In this document: in pieces, positions 9,601-17,005 of the stretch
Numbering within the stretch: position 1 is the stretch's first letter
How the letters are laid out: each line of letters starts with the position of its first letter
The notes under the pieces: model-generated
What the model was told of the DNA's origin: nothing
The model's input: only the letters and a program-made list of their open reading frames with translations
The model's database searches: none
Assembly: GCF_002904335.1 (NCBI RefSeq)
Contig: NZ_PPHF01000094.1
Location: 1 to 64,000 of the forward strand
DNA length: 64,000 bases
From: Amycolatopsis sp. CA-126428
GTDB taxonomy: Bacteria; Actinomycetota; Actinomycetes; Mycobacteriales; Pseudonocardiaceae
Direction: 5' to 3'
Program-made: the position numbers and the translations under genes

Positions 9601-11582
9601 GCCGCGTAGCCGGCCAGGTGGTCGTCGTCGACGCCGAGCGCGACCGCCGCACGGAAGTGGTTCTCCGCCCCCGGCCAGTCGCCGAGGTCGATGAGGGCGT
9701 GACCGTGCGCGTGGGCCGACCGGCCCGGTGCGTCGGCGAAGCCTTGGCACGCGGCGTACCCACTGACGGCGTCCGACCAGCGGGCCTGCGTCTCCGCCAG
9801 CCTGGCCGTGAGGTAGCCGACCCGGACTTCGGTGTCCCGATAACCGCTTTCGCGAATCCCGAGGATGGCCGAGGCCTCGGCCAGCGCGGCCTCCCAGTGC
9901 TCCGCCTCGTGCTGGGCGAGCAGTTCGGCGTAGTGCTCCGCCAGGGCGATTTCCTGCTGCGCGGCACCGAGTTCCGTCGTGACGTCACGAGCGCCGGCCG
10001 GCTGTTCGCGCTCGATCCGCCGGTACCGGTCCACGGCGGACTTCCAGTCGCCGTCGGCCGCCGCCTTGCGGGCCTGGTCGAGCTGGTCGCCGACCTTGCG
10101 CGCCGCGGCGATCTCGCCGGTCAGCAGGCGCAACACCGGGTCGGGCACCAGATTGCGCGCCTGGTCGAGGTGCCTCTGCGCCGAGTCGTGGTCGGCCTCG
10201 GCGAGCGCGTCGCACACGCGTTCCACGTCCGGCCAGGCGAGCTCCAACCGGGCTTCCGCGACGAGCTGCGCCTGTTCGGGCGTTCCCTGGGCGGCCTTCG
10301 CGATGCTCTCCACCTGCTGCCAATCCTGACGCAGCCGCAGGAACCGCGCGGCCGCGACGGCGATCGCCGGCCGGATGTTGCCCTGGGCGCGGAGCCGGCC
10401 GAGCGCTTCCTCGCCGGCCCGCAGGGGATCGGTCGACTCGTCGTCGTCCCGCACCTCCCGGACCTTGAACAGCCAGCCGAGGCCGCAGGCCGGGTGCAGG
10501 AACAGCGCGGGAGTGGCCCATTCGATCGCCGTGTGCCCCGGCAGATTGGCGATGTGATGCCGGGCCGAGGTCATCGCCTCGTCCACCGAGTTGTTCGCGC
10601 AGATGCCGGTGAGCAGCTTCGGCCCGAACACGCCGGCCGCCCGGTCGGTCACCAGCCCCTGCATGGCGACGACGGCCGGGATGCCCCGGCCGACCATGGC
10701 CTGGGCGAGCCCGGCGAACGGCTCCCGGGCGGAGTTCCGGGCGCCGAAACAGAGGTTCAGCACGATCAGGCGCAACTTCCGGGCGCGCACGAGGATGCCG
10801 CTGAGCACATGGCCGGGCACCACGTCGGCGGTGCCGTCCCTGGCCTCCAGGATGACGACGCCCTCGCCGCTGTCCTCCTGGTAACCGCCGTGCGCGATCA
10901 GCAGCACCGCGGTCGGCAGTCCGGCGTTGTCGGTCAGCCACTTCTCGATGTCGGCCCGGGTGGTGTGGCGGATGACGTGGGTCTGCACGAGAAAGGGCGG
11001 CAGGTCGGCCAGCTCGGCCAGTTCCGCGGCCGCGTCGATGGCCGGCAGGTCCTGGTCGTGCGGGGCGGCGATGGCGATGAGCAGGTGCAGGACATCCGGC
11101 AGGTCGTCACCGGCCGGCAGGCGGCAGTTGTCCGGGCTGCCGCGCAGCGACCGGGCGATCGACAGGTTGCCGTCGAGCGCGAAGGTCTGCTCGGGCTGCT
11201 CCGACGGCGAGCACAACGTCTCCACCGGCAGCGCCTGCAGGGCGGCCGGCAGGTCGAAGCGCAGCCGCAGGCCCAGTCCCCGCCGGTCGGCCGCCGCCCG
11301 CGCCCGCCGCACGCAGTCGGTGAGCGCGCCGTCGAAAAGCAGGTCGTACACGGACTGGCCCAGCCGCCGCAGACCGGTCGTGGTGTTGGCCGAGCCGGTC
11401 GGCGCGTTGCCGGTCTCGATGTCGATGAGGCGGTTCAGTTCGGCGCGCAGCCCGGCCGCCTCGGCGCCGATCCGGGCGGCGCGCACGCCCTGGGTGGCGC
11501 CGTTGGCCAGCACGAGGTAGCGCTGCGCGCCGATCTGACGAACGCGAAGCCGAAGTTCCTCGAATTCCCGCACGGGCGTCAC
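6597..11582 (-). CDS. CHAT-domain (caspase-like) peptidase with long TPR-like solenoid
   Basis: A 1661-aa protein. The N-terminal third contains a CHAT peptidase domain with both catalytic residues visible: His231 in LLIAHGGYQ and Cys278 in LIVLNLCFGARNS, each after a hydrophobic strand. Around residues 390-1080 it becomes a solenoid of roughly 30-40-residue units with W/A/Y patterns (such as DWPGAENHFRAAVALG) resembling TPRs. A C-terminal module (about 1150-1661) with a CPHC cysteine pair is shared with the neighbouring TPR protein. The GTG start at 11582 overlaps the TPR gene by four bases. CHAT proteases cut partner proteins after activation by a sensor; here the sensor could be the solenoid or the Hsp70s in the same operon. 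Confidence 0.9.
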   Translation of the reverse strand: MTPVREFEELRLRVRQIGAQRYLVLANGATQGVRAARIGAEAAGLRAELNRLIDIETGNAPTGSANTTTGLRRLGQSVYDLLFDGALTDCVRRARAAADRRGLGLRLRFDLPAALQALPVETLCSPSEQPEQTFALDGNLSIARSLRGSPDNCRLPAGDDLPDVLHLLIAIAAPHDQDLPAIDAAAELAELADLPPFLVQTHVIRHTTRADIEKWLTDNAGLPTAVLLIAHGGYQEDSGEGVVILEARDGTADVVPGHVLSGILVRARKLRLIVLNLCFGARNSAREPFAGLAQAMVGRGIPAVVAMQGLVTDRAAGVFGPKLLTGICANNSVDEAMTSARHHIANLPGHTAIEWATPALFLHPACGLGWLFKVREVRDDDESTDPLRAGEEALGRLRAQGNIRPAIAVAAARFLRLRQDWQQVESIAKAAQGTPEQAQLVAEARLELAWPDVERVCDALAEADHDSAQRHLDQARNLVPDPVLRLLTGEIAAARKVGDQLDQARKAAADGDWKSAVDRYRRIEREQPAGARDVTTELGAAQQEIALAEHYAELLAQHEAEHWEAALAEASAILGIRESGYRDTEVRVGYLTARLAETQARWSDAVSGYAACQGFADAPGRSAHAHGHALIDLGDWPGAENHFRAAVALGVDDDHLAGYAAARVAEDAGRWAAARQTYAGLPDTMLDVGARRRYVDGMLADSRDDWPGVTDGFAELPDDFADGEVGRRRQFARAELAGEREDWRAVLTGLGATPDAYRGGSAGVLRWTARGRLAEDSDDWARAVECYATVPSTGELELARRYATGRRDEHDGDYAAALDTYGTLPRDHRDVRLRIGYVTARASELASDWAHAADLYSELPNDFLDVPTRRRYATLRAAIAAGRWTEVADAGDAYSDTLTLAAYARGRLAEERTDWGAAIVAYESCGDHADAAGRADYARGRRWDAAGQWSRAKAAYDRAAASGRDVRHRRERLDFLLAELPFAEGIAEATLVADPVMLREPTFPYLALDSAGVSPASPTEVVADATFILMERGVISWRERMAWDQLRTPAKRLLVDARMYRLREPEALRRALATMDSAERAPLSWLCARLPGDAPLLTLLAGDRPRATALWQTRLRARPDDQHDAHCLGLTSFWHAQDLEEAGAWELAAPVWRTALACLATVLTDDEFWTGWRQGRAACYGHAVTPADTALLRIELGRYLIGVLTGHADRHANAGQQAEADRYQELVFRFEAELDAAQCLKEAGGLPLRGGEGRLSCGPEYLRLVGLSRELGEFIAGEHQRESDADGRSGLRGRLRCAFSGLSAASSFLDHHRFERALRALPDYHRLRRRELPEDCAGPARHGGVGDCPHCREFVAHDPAYTYLPRRRSRMLVDAVGLAVRARLSIARDLLAGRQLDPAIAGLAGAIDIADNAQIGVRAREATSRMIIGRADVLAESTAGSCAGLDEAIELVERALPAFGDPIRTALTRKLAALLVDRGVWHGSACAEFGLPADLARAVGELRRALRLDPDSAWVRYNLVQGLLHYSGRLTAAADKLAPLFEALSGVHGVIDQAGPTGRLRWVLGQTVDAIGEAVLGRLPAAELHRLIQSFDGDPAADLTGPAQARALAGQADRRRAAGDLSLCVHYLVMAVRADPSDERYRVDLLAALEELLGEGGPADD

Positions 11583-14368
11583 GACTCCGCATCCCGTCGC
11601 CGGTCTTCGTATTCCTCGAGCACCCCGCCCAGCTTCCGCCTGGCCCGGTCGAGCGCATCACGGAACTTCTCCGTGCCGTGCATGGCGGCGCCTGCCTCGA
11701 ACTGGTCGACCGCCTCGGTCAGCAGGCGAACGCTGGCCTCGACGTCGAACCGCTGGAAGGCGCGGGAGGACAGCACGCTGAGCAGCGTGCCGAGGTTGAA
11801 CCGCGGCAGCGGCAGGTCCGGGCGCAGCCCCACCGCCCGCCGCAGAGCGGCCAGCGCCTGCTCGTCGTTCGCGGGGGACTCGTCGAACAGGTCGACACCC
11901 CTGGCGTTCAACAGGAAGGCCAGTTCGCTTTCCACGCGGTCGCGCTCCGTGCCGTCCTTGGCCGGGATGACCGCCAACACCGCGTCGAGCACGGCGATCG
12001 CCTCTGCGTGGTCGTTGCGTTTCGCCAGCACGAGGGCTCGTCCCAGCGCTTCGTCGGCCACCTCGTGGAGAATGGCGTTCCGGTGGTTGAACCGCATGGC
12101 CAGGGTGATCGCGCCACGCCAGCACCGCCGGGCGTCGGCCAGGTCCGTCACGGGCTTGGTGATGTCGCCCCGCGCGATGTCGAGCAGGGTCCGCGCGGCC
12201 AGTTCCGCGCTGGCCCGGGCCAGTTCGTCGTGCTTGTCCCGGCACCGGCTGAACGCGGGATTGCGGCGGTCGAACTCCGGGCACTCCGGTTCGCACAGCA
12301 GCGGTTCGGAGATCATCGCCGGATGGGTCCGGCCGCCGGTCCGCGCGCAGGACGGGCAGCGCAGGTCCAAGGCGGTCAGCGCGGCGGCTCGTGGCCGCCC
12401 GACCTCCAGCCTGGCGACGGCCAAGCCGAGCTCGGAGAACTGCCGGAACAACTGGACCGTGTCCTCCTCGGCCGCGGGCCGGCTGAGGAGGAACTCACCG
12501 AGCCGCCGCTCGAGGCCGAGCTCCGCGATCCGCAGAGGCCCGCACACCAGCGCCGGACCGGCCGGGTCGGCGTCCGGAAGCCCGCCCAGTCGCGCGAGCA
12601 GTGCCGCCGCGGCGCGTTCCCGGCGCAGCAGCAGTCCGAGGTCATCGGAGGGGAGCCGTCGTTCGATGAGCTCCTCCAGCGCCGATCGCGCGGTGTGGAT
12701 CGCGTCCTCGGGCACGAGGCAGCGGTATCGCCGGGCCGCCCGTGTCCGCCAGCGGATCCAGAAACCCTCGTCGTACAGCACCGACACCGACGCGCCGAGG
12801 CAACCGGGCCAGTCGAGGAGATCCGGCGACCGGTCCGGCGTGGCGCTGAGCGTGTGCAGGTGCAGCACGGTCTGAGCGTGGCTGTTCCGGTGATCGGCCG
12901 GCGCCCGGACGGCGGCTCGGGCCAGGTGCGCCGCCGCGTGCGCGCGCCGGTCGCTCAGCACGTACGCGACGGCCTTGAGCAGCACCAGGTCACCGTCGAC
13001 GTGATCGGGTAGTGCGTCGGCTGCCGCCGGCCAGTCGCCACGGCGGGCCGCGGCGACGCCGTCGGCGCAGCGGAGAAGCGTGCGTTCACGTCCGGCCCGG
13101 CTCCCGGGTACGTCCGCTGCATCGGCGTCCGCGAGGTGCGGCCACGCGTCGTTCCCGCCGGCGCGATACCGGGCCTCGGCCAGCACCGCCGGCCAGTCCA
13201 CGCCTCCGGCCGATTCGAGGATCTCCACCGCGGCCGGCCAGTCGCCGCCCCGGATCCGGAGTGCGGCCAGGACACGGCCGGCCAACCGCCGGATCCGGTC
13301 CGGTGTTCCCGGGTCGGCGCACAGGTCCCGCAGTTCGGCATCGGCCGGTTCGGCGTTGCGTATCGCGCTCATGGCCAGCCCGAAGCGGCTGACGGGATCC
13401 GTCGTCGTGGCCAGCGTCTGCTGCCAGTACCGCTCCGCCGGCGCGTGCCGGCCGTCGCGGAACTCGAGCACGGCAAGGTAGCGCAGGCCGCGCGGGCCGC
13501 CGGCGCGCAGCCGGGTGCGGGCCCGGTCCCAGTCGCCCCGGGCGACGGCCAGCATCGCGTCCCGCAGGTTCGTCTCCTCGACGAGGTCGGCCAGGTCGTT
13601 CGGATGGGCGCCCCGAAGCCGCTGCCAGACGGCCATGCTCGCGTCGAAGTCGTTGCGCTGCAGGAGGGCCAGGCCGTGGTGCAGCAGCACGGCGTCGTCG
13701 TGGCAGCCGCCCGCGACGGCACGGTCGAGTTCGGTCGCCGCGGTCTCGAACTTTCCCTGGTGCCACAGCGCCATGCCGAGGATCGCCGCCGCGTCGGCGC
13801 TGGGCGGGACATCGGCCGCGATGGCCGCCGCCCGCGTGGTCTCCCCGCGTTGCAGCAGCAGCGCCGCGGTCAGCAGCCGCGTGTTGTCGTCGACGGCATG
13901 GTGGTCGGCAGCGGCGAGCAGATCAGGCAGGGACACATCGGCCCGCCCCTGCCGCAGCCGGACGTAGGCCCGCTGCAGATAAGCCCGGCCGTGCCGGGGG
14001 TCCCGGTCGAGCGCAGCGGTCAGCAGCCACTCGGCACGCCGGTGGGCAGCGGCGTGAGCGGCGGCGCACCCGGCCCAGTAGAAGCCGTCCGGGCTGGTCG
14101 GCAGCAGTCGCTGGACGCGGTCGAACCGCAGGTCCGCGGCCCGGATGTCGTTGTCGGCCAGGTGCACGCGGCCGAGCCCGATGTGGGCGGCCGCGGCGAA
14201 GTCGTGGGCCGTCTCGCCGCTACCGTCCAGTTCGCCGAGGTGGCCGAGTGCGGCGGTGAAGGCGTCCTCGGCGGCGCGGGGGTCATGGCCGGCCAGCGCC
14301 CGCTCGCCGTCGGCGATGGCCGATCGCACCAGCTCGAGCACCGTTGGGTGGCTGCCCACTTCGATCAT
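11579..14368 (-). CDS. TPR-like solenoid protein with Cys-rich C-terminal module
   Basis: A 929-aa soluble protein made of helical repeats resembling TPRs, clearest at residues 20-300 (AEWLLTAALDRDPRHGRAYL and similar). It has no signal peptide or membrane segment. A cysteine-rich stretch, CPSC followed by C-x3-C and a further Cys (about 690-725), may bind zinc. From about residue 530 onward it parallels the C-terminal part of the CHAT protein: FWIRWRTRAARRYR against FWTGWRQGRAACYG, and LALLNARG/LRPDLPLPRFNLGTLL-type segments against LRLDPDSAWVRYNLVQGLL. It is the second gene of the operon and may act as adaptor, sensor or substrate for the CHAT peptidase. Confidence 0.85.
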   Translation of the reverse strand: MIEVGSHPTVLELVRSAIADGERALAGHDPRAAEDAFTAALGHLGELDGSGETAHDFAAAAHIGLGRVHLADNDIRAADLRFDRVQRLLPTSPDGFYWAGCAAAHAAAHRRAEWLLTAALDRDPRHGRAYLQRAYVRLRQGRADVSLPDLLAAADHHAVDDNTRLLTAALLLQRGETTRAAAIAADVPPSADAAAILGMALWHQGKFETAATELDRAVAGGCHDDAVLLHHGLALLQRNDFDASMAVWQRLRGAHPNDLADLVEETNLRDAMLAVARGDWDRARTRLRAGGPRGLRYLAVLEFRDGRHAPAERYWQQTLATTTDPVSRFGLAMSAIRNAEPADAELRDLCADPGTPDRIRRLAGRVLAALRIRGGDWPAAVEILESAGGVDWPAVLAEARYRAGGNDAWPHLADADAADVPGSRAGRERTLLRCADGVAAARRGDWPAAADALPDHVDGDLVLLKAVAYVLSDRRAHAAAHLARAAVRAPADHRNSHAQTVLHLHTLSATPDRSPDLLDWPGCLGASVSVLYDEGFWIRWRTRAARRYRCLVPEDAIHTARSALEELIERRLPSDDLGLLLRRERAAAALLARLGGLPDADPAGPALVCGPLRIAELGLERRLGEFLLSRPAAEEDTVQLFRQFSELGLAVARLEVGRPRAAALTALDLRCPSCARTGGRTHPAMISEPLLCEPECPEFDRRNPAFSRCRDKHDELARASAELAARTLLDIARGDITKPVTDLADARRCWRGAITLAMRFNHRNAILHEVADEALGRALVLAKRNDHAEAIAVLDAVLAVIPAKDGTERDRVESELAFLLNARGVDLFDESPANDEQALAALRRAVGLRPDLPLPRFNLGTLLSVLSSRAFQRFDVEASVRLLTEAVDQFEAGAAMHGTEKFRDALDRARRKLGGVLEEYEDRRRDAES

Positions 14369-14377
14369 GGCTCCGGC

Positions 14378-14839
14378 TCAGCCCTCGGCTTCGTCGAGCT
14401 CCGAGCGCCACTTCTCCTGGTGCCGGTCGTAGTGCAGCGGCCCGGTCCGGTACGCGGCCAGGTCGAGGCCGACCAGTTTCTTGATCGCGTCGGCCGGCAA
14501 ATCGGCCTCCATGATTATGGTCAGTTCGGTCGCCGTGTCCCGTAGCACAAGTGGCACCTGCTTGGTGGCCTTTTCACCTTTCTTGCCGAACGGGGTCAGC
14601 TTCTTGGTCTTGGCGTACAGGTCCTTGACGGCCTCGCTTCCGATACCGGTGAGAAAGGCTTGAAGCGGCAGGGCGGCGAGCATCAGCCAGGTGAGTTCGT
14701 TCGGCCCGCGGTGGGTCAGGCGCCGGCGCACTTTCGTGACGAAGCCCAGTTCCCGGAACGAGGACTCCAGCTCCGCCGTCAGCTCCGCGCTGATGTCGTG
14801 ATCGAAAATCAACTCCGCATGCGGCGACGGCCGTCCCAT
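14378..14839 (-). CDS. 153-aa protein of unknown function, first gene of the island operon
   Basis: I chose ATG 14839 because GAGAGGGA lies about 8 nt upstream; longer in-frame starts give low-complexity Arg-rich sequence. The protein has an acidic N-terminus, one hydrophobic helix (about 49-67, LTWLMLAALPLQAFLTGIG), a basic segment (KTKKLTPFGKKGEKATK) and a compact alpha/beta C-terminus. I do not recognise the family. As the promoter-proximal gene upstream of the TPR and CHAT genes, it could be a sensor or a membrane-associating small effector. The single hydrophobic helix might dock it to the divergently encoded membrane pair. Confidence 0.7.
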   Translation of the reverse strand: MGRPSPHAELIFDHDISAELTAELESSFRELGFVTKVRRRLTHRGPNELTWLMLAALPLQAFLTGIGSEAVKDLYAKTKKLTPFGKKGEKATKQVPLVLRDTATELTIIMEADLPADAIKKLVGLDLAAYRTGPLHYDRHQEKWRSELDEAEG

Positions 14840-15127
14840 TGCGTGATCCCTCTCTGCGAAACCGGGTGTGCGTACCAAGGTCACCCGGCCACGAACCGCG
14901 ACGCGGCGGCCGCGTGACCGGCCGGCCGGGCGGTTCCCCCGATGTCCGGCGGCTTTCGTCAACCTGACCACAGCGTGCATCACTGGGCTGTAAGCTAACC
15001 ATGCTGCCGGTCACATGGCCAGGAAACTGCACTCGATCGGCGGTGTTGCGGGGAACGCCGCCGATTGTTCCGGAGGTAGCAGTCTGAACGTGAACAGTTG
15101 TTCGCCACCGAGGTGCGGTGGCGACCT
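14840..15127. promoter_or_regulatory. divergent promoter region of the island
   Basis: These 288 bases must hold the promoters of the leftward seven-gene operon and the rightward membrane pair. I cannot assign -35/-10 boxes with confidence. A strong GGAGG at 15072-15076 precedes a GTG at 15090 that opens a 13-codon frame (MNSCSPPRCGGDL). Its TGA overlaps the TTG proposed as the start of the membrane protein (TTGA at 15128-15131). This would be a translationally coupled leader peptide if real. Confidence 0.35.
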
Positions 15128-16453
15128 TTGACCAGCGCGATCGACGACTCGACCGACGAAACCACCACGGGCTTTCCGGAAGTCAAGAAACTTGGAGGGG
15201 AAGCGGCGGGAGCCGCCGAGAAGCTTTCCGCACTCTGCGCGGAGCTGGAGAAATCCGGCGCGAAGACCGCCGCGTGCCGCGTGCGCCGCGTCGACCAGGC
15301 GGTCTCCGCGCTGCCGTTCCCGGTGATCGAGCGGTTGATAGCGCCGGAGCGGGCGCTCGCGGAGTTGGACGACGTACAAAACGCGCCGGTGCGCCGGCTG
15401 CACGCCCAGCGCAATCAGGTCGCCTTGGCGCCGATTCTGCTGACCTGGCTGTCGATCGGCGTGGCGGTGCTGCTGGGCGAGGGCGTCGCGCTGCTGCCGT
15501 TCTACGGCGTGGTGGCGGTGCTGGACGCGGCCCTGATCGGCTGGGTCGTCTGGCTGACCTGGCAGGCGCACGTTCGGGAACAAGCCGCCGCGAGCGAATA
15601 CGAGCGCGTCGCCGAGCAAGTCGACGTCGCGGTCAGTTCGCTTGCGGTCGCCATGGCGGACCACGCGTCGCAGGCGCCGGCCAACGCGGAGGAATGGGGG
15701 CTGGCGGCCCGTGAAGTGCTCCAAGAGGCGCGTCAGCAGACCGCCGAGCTTTTCGAGGCGACCAAGGAAGCCGTCGACAAGGCGAACGACAACCTGGCCT
15801 CGGTGCACACCGAATCCGAGAAGCTGCTCGGCCTGCTGGCCGAGCAGATCGGAAAGACGCTGGACTCGCTGCAACAGGCCAATGAGCAAATGGTCACCCG
15901 GGTGGCCACGGAAGCGGTCGCGGTGCTGAACTCCGCGGTGACCGAGGACCGGACACTGGTCAACGAACAACTGGCGCCGCTGGTTGAACAATTCCAGGCC
16001 AACGTCGAGTCGTTCTCCCGCAGCTACGAGGCGTACCAGGAGAACACCGCCGCATTTGTCGCGGTCACTTCGGACGTCGGGGTGGCGGCCACCGTGCTCG
16101 GCGAGAGCGCCAAGTCCTACACCGACATCGCCGAATCCATCGAAACCCACCTGCGGAACATCGACGGGTCGCAGCAGCATTTCATCGAGCAGGTGACGGA
16201 AAGCGCGCGCAGCATGGGCACCGCCGCCAGTTCCATGCAGAACGTGAGCACGCTGCTCAGTGACCGGCTGCGCGCCGATCTGGAAACCATCACCGTGCAG
16301 TTGAACTCGTCGAGCGCGCGACTGGCCGCCGTGGACACGAATCTGGTCGAAACCACCAGTGCCCTCGGGCAGGCGGCCCTGGAGATGCAGAACGCCGCGG
16401 CCGCCATGGGCGGCCTGCCGCCGCGGCGCTTCCCCTGGATCAGGCGGGGCTGA
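15128..16453 (+). CDS. two-helix membrane protein with long coiled coil (possible channel partner)
   Basis: Reading from TTG 15128 gives 441 aa; TTG 15098 would add ten residues and the start is uncertain. After a cytoplasmic N-terminal helical part come two adjacent membrane helices, about 98-116 (VALAPILLTWLSIGVAVLL) and 120-145. Then follow almost 290 residues of heptad-rich helix with Ala, Glu, Gln, Thr and Ser, as in methyl-accepting and MotA/ZorA-type tails. The next gene, 4 nt downstream, is MotB-like, which suggests this is the MotA/ExbB/ZorA-role partner. It has fewer membrane helices than classical MotA (4) or ExbB (3), so homology is unproven. Confidence 0.8.
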   Translation: MTSAIDDSTDETTTGFPEVKKLGGEAAGAAEKLSALCAELEKSGAKTAACRVRRVDQAVSALPFPVIERLIAPERALAELDDVQNAPVRRLHAQRNQVALAPILLTWLSIGVAVLLGEGVALLPFYGVVAVLDAALIGWVVWLTWQAHVREQAAASEYERVAEQVDVAVSSLAVAMADHASQAPANAEEWGLAAREVLQEARQQTAELFEATKEAVDKANDNLASVHTESEKLLGLLAEQIGKTLDSLQQANEQMVTRVATEAVAVLNSAVTEDRTLVNEQLAPLVEQFQANVESFSRSYEAYQENTAAFVAVTSDVGVAATVLGESAKSYTDIAESIETHLRNIDGSQQHFIEQVTESARSMGTAASSMQNVSTLLSDRLRADLETITVQLNSSSARLAAVDTNLVETTSALGQAALEMQNAAAAMGGLPPRRFPWIRRG

Positions 16454-16457
16454 GGCC

Positions 16458-16997
16458 GTGCGCGGCACGCGGACCAGGCGCGGTGGCGATGTGCTGTTCG
16501 GCAGCGCGGGATGGCTGTTCGCCGACCTCATGCTGGCCCTGGTCGTGATGGTGTTCGTGGCGACCACGGTCAACGCCCGGCCGAGCCCGCCCCCGCCGAA
16601 GCCGTCAGTCCCCCCGACGCCCTCCCGAACGACGACCCCGACGCCGACCACGACCGCCCCTCCACGCGGACTGGCGCCCCAGCCGCTGAAGCTGGACATC
16701 AACGTGAACACGGACGCCTTGCTGCGCAACGACCGTGGCGGCATCGACGCGATGCGGTCGGACATGCGCGCTGCGCTCGGCGGGCCGCTCGCCGGGCGGC
16801 AGGTCGGCGTGGTGCTGACCTTCGGTACCTCGCCCGCCAACAAGATCCAGCGCGGCGTGACGGTGGCCAAGCAGTTCAACGACCAGGTGCTGAAGGCGTG
16901 GGGCGGACAGTTCGCCGAGGCGGTCTACGACGGCTTCTTCCAGGGCGGCGACGACCTGAACAAGATCAGCCTCGAGATATTCGTGTACAACGGCTGA
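16458..16997 (+). CDS. MotB/ZorB-like membrane protein with channel Asp
   Basis: Starting at GTG 16458, 4 nt after the preceding stop, the product is 179 aa. One N-terminal membrane helix (about 17-35) carries FADLMLALVVMVFVATT. This aligns with the MotB proton-channel helix motif (YADFMTAMMAFFLVMWL), placing Asp23 at the essential channel aspartate. A Pro/Thr-rich linker (38-67) leads to a 110-residue alpha/beta domain of OmpA/MotB type. Its equivalent of the peptidoglycan-binding loop (TFGTSPANKIQRG) lacks the usual Asp and Arg. I infer an inner-membrane stator-like subunit using ion flow, working with the preceding coiled-coil protein. Confidence 0.75.
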   Translation: MRGTRTRRGGDVLFGSAGWLFADLMLALVVMVFVATTVNARPSPPPPKPSVPPTPSRTTTPTPTTTAPPRGLAPQPLKLDINVNTDALLRNDRGGIDAMRSDMRAALGGPLAGRQVGVVLTFGTSPANKIQRGVTVAKQFNDQVLKAWGGQFAEAVYDGFFQGGDDLNKISLEIFVYNG

Positions 16998-17005
16998 CGC
17001 CCGGC

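Noticed and set aside
7950..12875. A 1641-codon open frame on the + strand
   Set aside because: It is the antisense shadow of the CHAT and TPR genes, with Arg/Gly/Pro-rich nonsense and no domain. High GC at third positions of the true genes keeps it open.
15128..16997. Full Zorya defence system
   Set aside because: Only a ZorA/ZorB-like pair could be argued. No ZorC, ZorD helicase or ZorE nuclease is present nearby, and the first protein has only two visible membrane helices.
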